From Bryobacterales bacterium (GTDB lineage Bacteria; Acidobacteriota; Terriglobia; Bryobacterales; Bryobacteraceae), in NCBI GenBank assembly GCA_016789785.1, contig JAEUQE010000056.1, positions 1 to 40,436 on the forward strand: 40,436 bases of DNA, given 5' to 3'. Positions 34,272 through 40,436 of the stretch are shown piece by piece. A program made the translations under genes and the position numbers. Within the stretch, counting starts at the first letter, position 1, and each line of letters begins with the position of its first letter. Below the pieces are notes generated by a model. That model ran no database searches. It was not told the DNA's origin and was given only the letters and a program-made list of their open reading frames with translations.

Positions 34272-35465
34272 TCAGCCTGCGATCTCTTCGATCGCCCCAA
34301 CCACAATGCCCAACCTGCGGGCGTCGCGCATGGTAGGACCCAGCACGTGATTTAGTGCAAACTCAATCGTGACCGGCGTCGCGCGCTCGTGACCGCGGTT
34401 CAGAGGGCACATCAGGACATACCTGCCTTCGGCGCGGAAGGTCTGTTCGAGAACGGTGACGCCGTCCACGGCCGCGCTCAAGCTCAGGGAGCCAAACGTA
34501 TCCATCGTCTGCGCGGGAATGAAACACTCGATGGAAAGCGCCCTCGCCGCACCGCCCGCGCGCGTTCGCAGGGTGAATCGATCCTCCGTCCAACGAAATC
34601 CACCGGGCTCCGGATCATGCCATCCCAATACGCACTCCACCGGCCTTGGGCCGCCCGCCACACGGCTGCGAAGAAGCACGAAGGCTCTCGCATCACGGTT
34701 GGCCGAAACGGGATCCGGTCTGTCGCGGTCGCCCAACGCGGCTTCGCTGCAGACTTCCCAATTGGTCCGGTCCAGCAACGTGCGCAGACCCTTATCCGTA
34801 AATACCCAGTAATTCGTCGCGTCCTGATTCAGTTCCCGCTCGCGCAGCAGGTAGGCCGCCGACACGCTCTCCATTGAGGCGGTGGCAGGAGGGAACAAAG
34901 AAGCGACACGCGTACTCAGTAAACAATACCGGCAGTAACGGGCGATCGTCTCAAGCACGAAAAACGGATTCTTCAGATGATAAAGAACACCCAGGAAGAT
35001 ACAAAGACCGTGAGGCCGCGTAATGCTGAGATAGCCGTCAATGTCAAGTGATTCGAGAGTTGCCCCTGACTGGATGTGCCGGTGCATTGCGCGAAGCCCG
35101 CGCATTTCGTTGAAACTCGTCACCGGATTATCGATGGCATGGACCCGATGGCCGAGCGCTTCGAGAAAGAAGGTCAGGTCACCGTCCTGACAGCCGAGAT
35201 CCAGTACGGGCTCCGTTCCCGCCAGTTGCAGGAACTTGTCGAAAGGAGGAAGAAACAGCGGGCGCAGATATGGAAATCCGGCCAGTGTGTCGTAACGGTA
35301 CCAATCGAAGCCGCCGCCTCCGATTTCCTGTTTTCGCTCGGCGAGCCAGGTTCGAAAAAGCGCCGAGATTCGGACCAGTTCAGCAAATGGCGCATTCGGA
35401 GTGAGGTCCGGGCAGTGCCGCTCCCGCCATTCGCGAATGGTCGCGCATGGGTTGCCGGAAGTCAT
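34272..35465 (-). CDS. SAM-dependent methyltransferase, CmoB-like N-terminal domain, with a C-terminal beta-rich domain
   Basis: 397 residues. A short helical N-terminus with a GGFDWYRYDTLAGFPYLRPL segment precedes the Rossmann fold. Motif I is VLDLGCQDGDLTFFLEALGH (residues 87-106), followed by VHAIDN (motif II) and THPHGL-like CIFLGVLYHLKNPFFVLETI. This resembles the CmoB/DUF1698 group (tRNA uridine-34 modification), although substrate residues of true CmoB cannot be confirmed. After about residue 265 a separate domain (VECVLGWHDPEPGGFRWTED, LSIECFIPAQ, TFRAEGRYVLMCPL) looks like an all-beta domain. Such two-part methyltransferases often sit in surface-glycan loci, so a sugar or glycolipid substrate is as likely as tRNA. 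No neighbour supports either choice. Confidence 0.8.
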   Translation of the reverse strand: MTSGNPCATIREWRERHCPDLTPNAPFAELVRISALFRTWLAERKQEIGGGGFDWYRYDTLAGFPYLRPLFLPPFDKFLQLAGTEPVLDLGCQDGDLTFFLEALGHRVHAIDNPVTSFNEMRGLRAMHRHIQSGATLESLDIDGYLSITRPHGLCIFLGVLYHLKNPFFVLETIARYCRYCLLSTRVASLFPPATASMESVSAAYLLRERELNQDATNYWVFTDKGLRTLLDRTNWEVCSEAALGDRDRPDPVSANRDARAFVLLRSRVAGGPRPVECVLGWHDPEPGGFRWTEDRFTLRTRAGGAARALSIECFIPAQTMDTFGSLSLSAAVDGVTVLEQTFRAEGRYVLMCPLNRGHERATPVTIEFALNHVLGPTMRDARRLGIVVGAIEEIAG

Positions 35466-35663
35466 TGGTAGAACCGCCCTTCCCGCCAGCCGGAGTAATT
35501 TGCCCGCCGGATTTACCAGTGACCGGCAGCCCGGGCCCTATAGTCGCATGCGGAGGGCAATCCCGACAAGGGGAGAAAGCGCGAGACCGCATGGATCTCC
35601 AAGGAATGCCATCCGGCAGCGGGGCCGCGAGCGGAGACAGGAGCCTGGTTCCTCGATGGCCTG

Positions 35664-37739
35664 TCAGTACCGCAGCAGCCACTCGATCTCGCAGACCAGA
35701 TCTTCGGTCTGGGGAAGGATCTCGTCTTCCAGTTGCGGGTTGTAAGCGACCCACGTATCCTTGGCCGCCACCCGGCGCACCGGCGCATCGAGGTACGTGA
35801 ATAACTCATCGGCGATACGTGCCGCGATTTCCGCGCCGTATCCGAAACTGAGTGTATCTTCATGAGCCACAATTACACGATTGGTGCGCTCCACGCTCTC
35901 GCGAATCGCCGGCCAGTCATAGGGCGCCAGACTGCGCAGATCGATCACTTCCACGCTCCAGTCAGGCTCGCGTCTTTCAATCTGCGTCGCGGCGACCAGC
36001 GCCTTCTGGACCAGCGCGCCGTAGGTGATCAGCGTCAGGTGATGCCCGGGTTTCACGGTTCGGGCTTTGCCGAAGGGGATGGTGTAGTCGGCGCCTGGAT
36101 GCGGCGACCGATTGTAGGGCTCGCGGTAGAGCTTCTTGTGCTCGAGAAACAGCACTGGGTCGTCACAGCGCAAAGCCGTACGAAGCAGGCCGCAGGCATC
36201 GGCGGCGTTGGAGGGCATCACCACCCGAAGGCCCGGGATATGGGTGAAGGTCACTTCGCCAGACTGGCTGTGATAGACCGCGCCGCCGCCGAGATAACCG
36301 CCCGTCGCGACGCGGATGACCACCGGACAGGAAAAGGCGCCATTGGAGCGCCACCGCAGATTTGCTAACTCATCGCGAATCTGCATCATCGCCGGCCAAA
36401 TATAATCAAAAAATTGAATCTCGGCGACCGGCTTCATGCCGCGCGTGGCGAGCCCGATGGCGCGGCCGACAATGGCGGCCTCGGCGAGTGGCGTATTGAA
36501 ACAGCGCAGACTGCCGAATTCGCGCTGCAGCCCGTGAGTGGCTTTGAAGACGCCGCCCTTGCCCTTCACCAGCGGCAGGCTTTGTTCGCGGCTGCAATCC
36601 GCGACGTCTTCGCCAAAAACAACGATGCGCGGGTCGCGCCGCATCTCCTCAGCGAGCGTGAGGCTGATGGTGTCGACCATGGTGCGAGGGTCGCCTTCCA
36701 TCCGCGGCTCGGTGAGAAGAGTGTCGGAAGCCGGGTCAACTCGCTCCGAGTAGAGGTGCGCGAAGAAGGAGCCTGGCTCGGGGTTGGGGGCTTTCAAGGC
36801 CTCATCGGTGGCCTGCTGGACCTCGGTTTCCACTTCGTGACCGATCCATTGCAGCGTGCGGCGTTCGGCATAACCCTTCGAAACGAGCCACTCGGGAAAG
36901 CGAAAGATGGGATCACGATCGGCCTCGGCATCCCGTTCGGGGCCGGGGCGGTAGAGCCGCTCGTCATCGGAGAGCGAATGGCTGTAGGGGCGGATCACGT
37001 GGGCATGCACGAACGCGGGTCCACGGCGGGCACGGCACCAGGCCGCAGCCCGGGAGAGCGCATCGTAGGAAGCCGCGAAGTCGCATCCGTCGCACTCTTC
37101 GATGTGAAGATTGGGGAAGCCGGCAAGCAGGGCGGAGATCTTCCCACCCGCGGTTTGGCGCTCGACCGGCACCGAGATGGCGTAGCCATTGTCCTGAATC
37201 AGATACAGCAGCGGCAGCTTTTCCAGGCAGGCAACGTTCATCGATTCCCAGAATTCACCCTCGCTCGTGGTGCCGTCGCCTCCGGAAGTGAGGGTGATCT
37301 CGTCATCCTCCCGGGCGACGTAACGAGAGGCTTCGGCGCATCCGGCGGCCTGGAGGAACTGGGTGCCGGTGGGCGAGGAACTGGAGACGATGTTCCAGCG
37401 GGTGTGGCCCCAGTGAGAGGGCATCTGGCGGCCGCCGGAGGATGGGTCATCCTTGGCGCCGACGGCCTGGAGCAGCATTTCGAGCGGCGTGACGCCGAGG
37501 GTCAGCGCCAGGGCGCGGTCGCGATAGTAGGGGTAGACCCAGTCGACGCCGGGGCGCAGCACCATGCCCGCGGCGACCTGCACCGCTTCGTGCCCGGCGC
37601 CGCTGATCTGGAAGAAGATGCGATTCTGCCGCTTGAGGAGGACTTCCCGGTCGTCGAGGCGCCGCGAGGTGAGCATGAGACGGTAGGCGCGGCGGAGGTC
37701 CTCGGCGGGGAGGTCGCGGTGGGTGGCGGGGGTGGTCAT
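35664..37739 (-). CDS. 2-oxo acid dehydrogenase E1, fused alpha and beta subunits (branched-chain/pyruvate type)
   Basis: 691 residues from the ATG at 37739, which has a GGAAG ribosome binding site 6 bases upstream; ATGs at 37754 and 37757 would add five or six residues. The E1-alpha half (to about residue 345) carries [28 protein letters not shown], and the thiamine diphosphate motif [17 protein letters not shown] ending NGYAIS. The E1-beta half begins near [20 protein letters not shown] and continues [60 protein letters not shown] and [13 protein letters not shown]. It decarboxylates 2-oxo acids and hands the acyl group to E2. No E2 or E3 gene is adjacent. Branched-chain specificity is more likely than pyruvate, judging from the fused type, but is not proven. 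Confidence 0.93.
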   Translation of the reverse strand: MTTPATHRDLPAEDLRRAYRLMLTSRRLDDREVLLKRQNRIFFQISGAGHEAVQVAAGMVLRPGVDWVYPYYRDRALALTLGVTPLEMLLQAVGAKDDPSSGGRQMPSHWGHTRWNIVSSSSPTGTQFLQAAGCAEASRYVAREDDEITLTSGGDGTTSEGEFWESMNVACLEKLPLLYLIQDNGYAISVPVERQTAGGKISALLAGFPNLHIEECDGCDFAASYDALSRAAAWCRARRGPAFVHAHVIRPYSHSLSDDERLYRPGPERDAEADRDPIFRFPEWLVSKGYAERRTLQWIGHEVETEVQQATDEALKAPNPEPGSFFAHLYSERVDPASDTLLTEPRMEGDPRTMVDTISLTLAEEMRRDPRIVVFGEDVADCSREQSLPLVKGKGGVFKATHGLQREFGSLRCFNTPLAEAAIVGRAIGLATRGMKPVAEIQFFDYIWPAMMQIRDELANLRWRSNGAFSCPVVIRVATGGYLGGGAVYHSQSGEVTFTHIPGLRVVMPSNAADACGLLRTALRCDDPVLFLEHKKLYREPYNRSPHPGADYTIPFGKARTVKPGHHLTLITYGALVQKALVAATQIERREPDWSVEVIDLRSLAPYDWPAIRESVERTNRVIVAHEDTLSFGYGAEIAARIADELFTYLDAPVRRVAAKDTWVAYNPQLEDEILPQTEDLVCEIEWLLRY

Positions 37740-37907
37740 TGCGGCTTCCAACATCATGACATGGGTTCTCTCATCCAGAATGCACCACGGAGAAGTGGTG
37801 TTTCAATAGGAAAAGCACAATTCCAACGTCGTCACGACCGGAAACCATGCAGCAAGTGCGCCACTCACGCAAATCGATCGAGCACTCCCCGCAGGCAGAC
37901 TGATCGC

Positions 37908-39062
37908 TTATTCGACTTCCCGCGGCGCGGTGTAGCCAGCCTTCGCCACCACTTGGTATTTAATGGGCTTGCCCTTCTCGTCCACCACCCGAAGCGGCTC
38001 GTTCGTGGCCGGATTCACCAACTCCACCTTCAGCTTGCGGAACTTTCCGTCCTTCGCCTGATTCGTCGGCTGATAAGTGATGGCGTACTGATTCCGAAGG
38101 GCTTCATGAATCGCACGGAAAATTCCCGGAAACTCTCCGTAAAACCGCGGAAAAAAGGATTGCCCGCCGGTTTCCTTGGAGAACGTGCGGAGCTGGTTGT
38201 CGGCCTGGAGGAAGTCCAGTCGGGCGATGGAGCCGAGTGCGCCCCTGGCATCCAGCCATTCTCGCAAAGCCTGCAGCAGACCGATGGAGTAGATCGGCAC
38301 GCCGGCGTTCTGGAGGGCCTTTCGGGTCTTGTCGAAGGTCAGCTTACTGAAGGTATCGATTCCGGAAGCGACGAGCACGATGGACTTACGGCCCTCGATC
38401 TCCGACATACGCTCGGCGGTGTCCACCACGGCATCGTAGAGGTTCGATTCCGAATAAGCTGCGATGCGCATACGCTGGAGCGCTTCCTGAATCTGGCGGC
38501 GGTCGGTGGTGAAATCGGAGAGAATTTCGGGGCGCAGATCGTACGCGATGATAGCGACATAGTCATCGGGCCGCAGGGTTTCCACAAAACCATAAGTGGC
38601 CGTAAGCGTCTGATACCAGCCTTCCGACCAGTATTGCTGGAACAGATTGCTAAACTCGATGACCATGGCGACGGTCATGGGCGCTTCACCCATGTTGAAG
38701 GTCGCAATCTGCTGAGGGACGCCGTCCTCCAGCACCCGGAAATTGCCTTGCGGAATCTTCGGGATGAACCGGCCCTTGTTGTCGAGGACCGCGACATCGA
38801 GGCTGACAGTGACCGTGTCGGAACGAAAAGTGGCGAGGCCTTCGGTCTCCTTGCCTTCCTTCTTCATCAATTTCGAGGGGATTTTCGGCTGTTCGGCCTC
38901 TTCAGGCGCTGTACCGGAGCCCTTCTTTCGCGGCCGCGCGACCGTTTCCGAGCCCGACTTCGACGGACCTTGTTGTGCCTGCGCGATCCATCCCAGAGCG
39001 GCCCAGCCCAGGATCGCCACACACGGGACAACCAACAATTTCAGCATCTTCCAACGGAACAT
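37908..39062 (-). CDS. VWFA-related Acidobacterial domain protein, exported
   Basis: 384 residues from the ATG at 39062, which has AAGGTGA as ribosome binding site; upstream codons in the same open frame are not protein-like. A signal peptide covers residues 1-29 (ending WIAQAQQ). A charged linker (VARPRKKGSGTAPEEAEQPK) is followed by VSLDVAVLDNKGRFIPKIPQ and GNFRVLEDGVPQQIATF, the opening of the VWFA-related Acidobacterial domain (TIGR03436). The VWA fold continues with MTVAMVIEFSNL, RPDDYVAIIAYDL, AAYSESNLYDAVVDTAERMS and GRKSIVLVASGIDTFSKL. The typical DxSxS metal site is degenerate (EFSNL). The function of this lineage-restricted family is unknown; a periplasmic or surface role in protein binding is assumed. 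Its own -10 (TATAGT) is at 39081-39086. Confidence 0.93.
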   Translation of the reverse strand: MFRWKMLKLLVVPCVAILGWAALGWIAQAQQGPSKSGSETVARPRKKGSGTAPEEAEQPKIPSKLMKKEGKETEGLATFRSDTVTVSLDVAVLDNKGRFIPKIPQGNFRVLEDGVPQQIATFNMGEAPMTVAMVIEFSNLFQQYWSEGWYQTLTATYGFVETLRPDDYVAIIAYDLRPEILSDFTTDRRQIQEALQRMRIAAYSESNLYDAVVDTAERMSEIEGRKSIVLVASGIDTFSKLTFDKTRKALQNAGVPIYSIGLLQALREWLDARGALGSIARLDFLQADNQLRTFSKETGGQSFFPRFYGEFPGIFRAIHEALRNQYAITYQPTNQAKDGKFRKLKVELVNPATNEPLRVVDEKGKPIKYQVVAKAGYTAPREVE

Positions 39063-39080
39063 GGATTTCACCTTGACGCA

Positions 39081-39086
39081 ACTATA
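39081..39086 (-). promoter_or_regulatory. Promoter -10 (TATAGT) of the VWFA-domain gene
   Basis: TATAGT on the minus strand is 18 bases from the ATG at 39062, leaving room for a short leader that includes AAGGTGA. No convincing -35 box was identified. Confidence 0.45.
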
Positions 39087-39301
39087 CCACTTTGGTAGAT
39101 GCGTGGTTTCGCGCTGCGGTTTCGAAGTGTGGAGTATCGAGATGCATGCCGCGCCTTGTTCTGTCTTGGCGCTCTTCGCGGCTTTGCGAGCGAATTGGAA
39201 ACCGGTGAGCGGGCATCGTGCCTCGATCGCTGAGGAGCGCGACCGGCCCGAAGCCGAGTACGCTCCGCCTGCGTCGGCTACGACGAAACGAAGAGTTCGG
39301 T

Positions 39302-39550
39302 ATGGCAATGACAGAGACGGATACCGGTATTGATCGGATGGCCTGCGAACTGGTGGAACGGGTGCCGGGCAAAGTGTCCGGGCAACCGATTGTCCGCGGT
39401 ACACGCATCATGCCGGATCCGATTGTGCGTCGCTTCGCCCGGGGCGAGACCCTTGATGATATCCACGAAGCCTGGCCTTCTCTTTCCATGGATCAGATCA
39501 AGGCGCTCATTGCGTTCGCCCAGGCGCAGCGCGGTCCAATGGTTCTGTGA
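39302..39550 (+). CDS. DUF433 antitoxin (first copy)
   Basis: 82 residues from the ATG at 39302; a second ATG at 39308 is possible. The DUF433 helix-turn-helix signature is clear: ELVERVPGKVSGQPIVRGTR, then IVRRFARGETLDDIHEAWPS and LSMDQIKALIAFAQ. DUF433 proteins are antitoxins and autoregulators paired with PIN-like DUF5615 toxins. The stop overlaps a GTG at 39547 (GTGA), the start of the toxin reading frame, so the pair was once translationally coupled. The gene itself looks intact even though its partner is truncated. Confidence 0.85.
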   Translation: MAMTETDTGIDRMACELVERVPGKVSGQPIVRGTRIMPDPIVRRFARGETLDDIHEAWPSLSMDQIKALIAFAQAQRGPMVL

Positions 39551-39624
39551 AATTCCTGCTGGACGAAAACCTTGACCATCGCTTCTGCCGGTTCGTCCGG
39601 CCCGCACTTCCCGTCGCCAATTGA
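39547..39624 (+). pseudogene. Truncated DUF5615 PIN-like toxin (partner of first DUF433)
   Basis: The GTG at 39547 overlaps the antitoxin stop. It begins VKFLLDENLDHRFCRFV, the opening strand and acidic residues of DUF5615 PIN-like toxins, but the frame ends after 25 codons at TGA (39622-39624). The normal length is about 110-120 residues, so only the first beta strand and helix remain. The next 114 bases up to the second DUF433 gene show no further toxin segments, so the rest appears deleted. Confidence 0.6.
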
Positions 39625-39738
39625 CCCTTGGCCAGGCTGATCGCGATCTTTGCCCTGGTGGCCGTGCTCGACCATCCCGCGCGTGAATCGACGATTGCAG
39701 CAGGGAGGTTGACATGAGGCGAACCTTACCATTCAGGT

Positions 39739-40002
39739 ATGAGTCAGGTTTCGGAGAATTGGCGCTACATCGTCCGCACGCCGGGCGTCCGAAGTGGCAA
39801 CGCGATCGTGGGAAACACCAGGATTGCTGTGCACGATGTGATCGGCCTGCTTCCGAATGGCGAGACGATTGACACCGTGCGGACCAATTGTTTCCCGGAA
39901 CTGACCAGATCTCAGGTCTATGAGTGTCTCGCCTATTGTGAAGACCACCGTGGCGAGATCGACTTGCTCGCGGCGCGCCAGATGTCACCGCCCTCGCCGT
40001 GA
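39739..40002 (+). CDS. DUF433 antitoxin (second copy)
   Basis: 87 residues. WRYIVRTPGVRSGNAIVGNT, then RIAVHDVIGLLPNGETIDTV and FPELTRSQVYECLAYCEDHR give the DUF433 winged or HTH fold. It differs strongly from the first copy, so it is not a recent duplication. It would neutralise and co-repress a DUF5615 toxin. Its stop (40000-40002) overlaps a GTG (39999-40001) that should start the toxin, but the toxin body is displaced by one base. A TTGACA (39709-39714) upstream might be a -35 box; no matching -10 was found. Confidence 0.88.
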   Translation: MSQVSENWRYIVRTPGVRSGNAIVGNTRIAVHDVIGLLPNGETIDTVRTNCFPELTRSQVYECLAYCEDHRGEIDLLAARQMSPPSP

Positions 40003-40286
40003 GTTCCTGCTCGATCACGACGTCCCTGACGACTTGCGCTATCTGCTGGAGCAACTCGGCCACGAAGTCGTGTTGTTGCGCAAGGTCCTTTCGAACGATG
40101 CGTCCGACGACGCGGTCCTCAGTTTTGCGTGCGATGCTGGATGGGTTCTCCTAAATTACGCACCCACATCATGGCGTCGTAATCGTTATTCGGCGAAGAA
40201 TCCGTGGCGAGGAGCGCGCGGCATTGTTTCGCTTGCCTGATCGTGCGGGAGACACTGGGCTCATCAACAACGTGAACTTCGCCTGA
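39999..40286 (+). pseudogene. DUF5615 PIN-like toxin with start-region and internal frameshifts
   Basis: The expected GTGA overlap with the antitoxin is present, but one base is missing just after it: the body REFLLDHDVPDDLRYLLEQL, GHEVVLLRKVLSNDAS and FACDAGWVLL lies one frame away from the GTG. The frame is lost again near 40153, and the tail THPHHGVVIVIRRRIRGEER, AALFRLPDRAGDTGLINNVN, FA continues in the original GTG frame to TGA (40284-40286). About 13 residues that normally lie between these parts (with the conserved Asp-containing CNRDDF stretch) are missing, which fits a deletion of 3n+2 bases. The toxin is most likely inactive. Confidence 0.7.
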
Positions 40287-40436
40287 CCCAGGCTGCGCTG
40301 GAAAGGTACGCGCAAACCAGAACGTACCGGCGTCCTTTCCGCGTCGCCGAGGAGGATGGCTTCGAAGTGTTTCTAAACGAACCGGCGGCAAGAACCTCGC
40401 GTTTCAGCAGAACCTCACCGCACGCCAGGTTCGGCG
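40287..40436. other. Window end without a recognised gene
   Basis: No family-like reading frame was seen on either strand. The short frames present look like noise; a gene could begin beyond the edge. Confidence 0.3.

Noticed and set aside
36414..39098. 894-codon open frame on the plus strand
   Set aside because: It lies antisense to the E1 fusion and the VWFA gene and crosses the gap between them; no family motif was found, and such antisense frames are common at this GC content.
39130..39200. CTTGGCGCTCTTCGCGGCTT-like stretch upstream of the first DUF433 gene
   Set aside because: It resembles a low-information motif seen in many intergenic regions; no second copy was found here, so it is not called a repeat.

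Overview
The window looks like chromosome from a high-GC Acidobacteriota member close to Bryobacterales/Solibacter. The best pointer is a VWFA-related protein of the Acidobacterial type at 37908-39062. It sits with planctomycete-type cytochrome/DUF1549/DUF1553, DUF1501, DUF1592 and DUF1552 proteins, a sulfatase and a DUF1080 protein, a set typical of Solibacter-like genomes. No rRNA, tRNA, CRISPR array, intact insertion sequence or prophage gene was found.

Layout. 1-588: partial Tat-type sugar-phosphate isomerase/epimerase (minus). 926-2869: TolC-like outer-membrane protein. 2900-8101: tight operon of a PSD1 cytochrome, a DUF1501 protein and a sulfatase. 8102-8825: no clear gene. 8826-10223: secreted glycosidase-like protein. 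10279-14082 (minus): dnaG, a possible 59-residue CxxC protein, then rpoD. 14185-16260 (minus): secreted S9 peptidase, divergent from ilvD at 16361-18052. 18053-18685: dense palindrome cluster. 18686-23862 (minus): operon DUF1592 > DUF1552 > ankyrin-repeat protein. 23903-25099 and 25402-26151 (minus): enolase-superfamily protein and SDR, the latter divergent from a class D beta-lactamase (26230-26964). 26983-27680 (minus): VapBC pair. 27999-29408: PQQ-type propeller with EF hands.

29474-30374 is a decay zone: an AlbA_2-type gene with an in-frame TGA, facing a papain-like protease gene with two apparent single-base insertions. Then come a vanadium haloperoxidase (30606-32042), a membrane J-domain protein (minus), a DUF1080 protein, a CmoB-like methyltransferase (minus), a fused E1 alpha-beta 2-oxoacid dehydrogenase (minus) and the VWFA protein (minus). 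The window ends with two consecutive DUF433 antitoxin genes, each followed by a damaged DUF5615 toxin.

How it works together. Two operons (2900-8101 and 23862-18686) have the same plan: an exported c-type-cytochrome multidomain protein followed by a Tat-exported partner. Together with the glycosidase, sulfatase, DUF1080 protein, isomerase and enolase-superfamily protein this suggests extracytoplasmic breakdown of (sulfated) polysaccharide. Many genes at the head of transcription units have a -10-like hexamer 6-8 bases before the start codon and no Shine-Dalgarno sequence, which predicts leaderless mRNAs. Genes inside operons, and the haloperoxidase, use ordinary ribosome binding sites.
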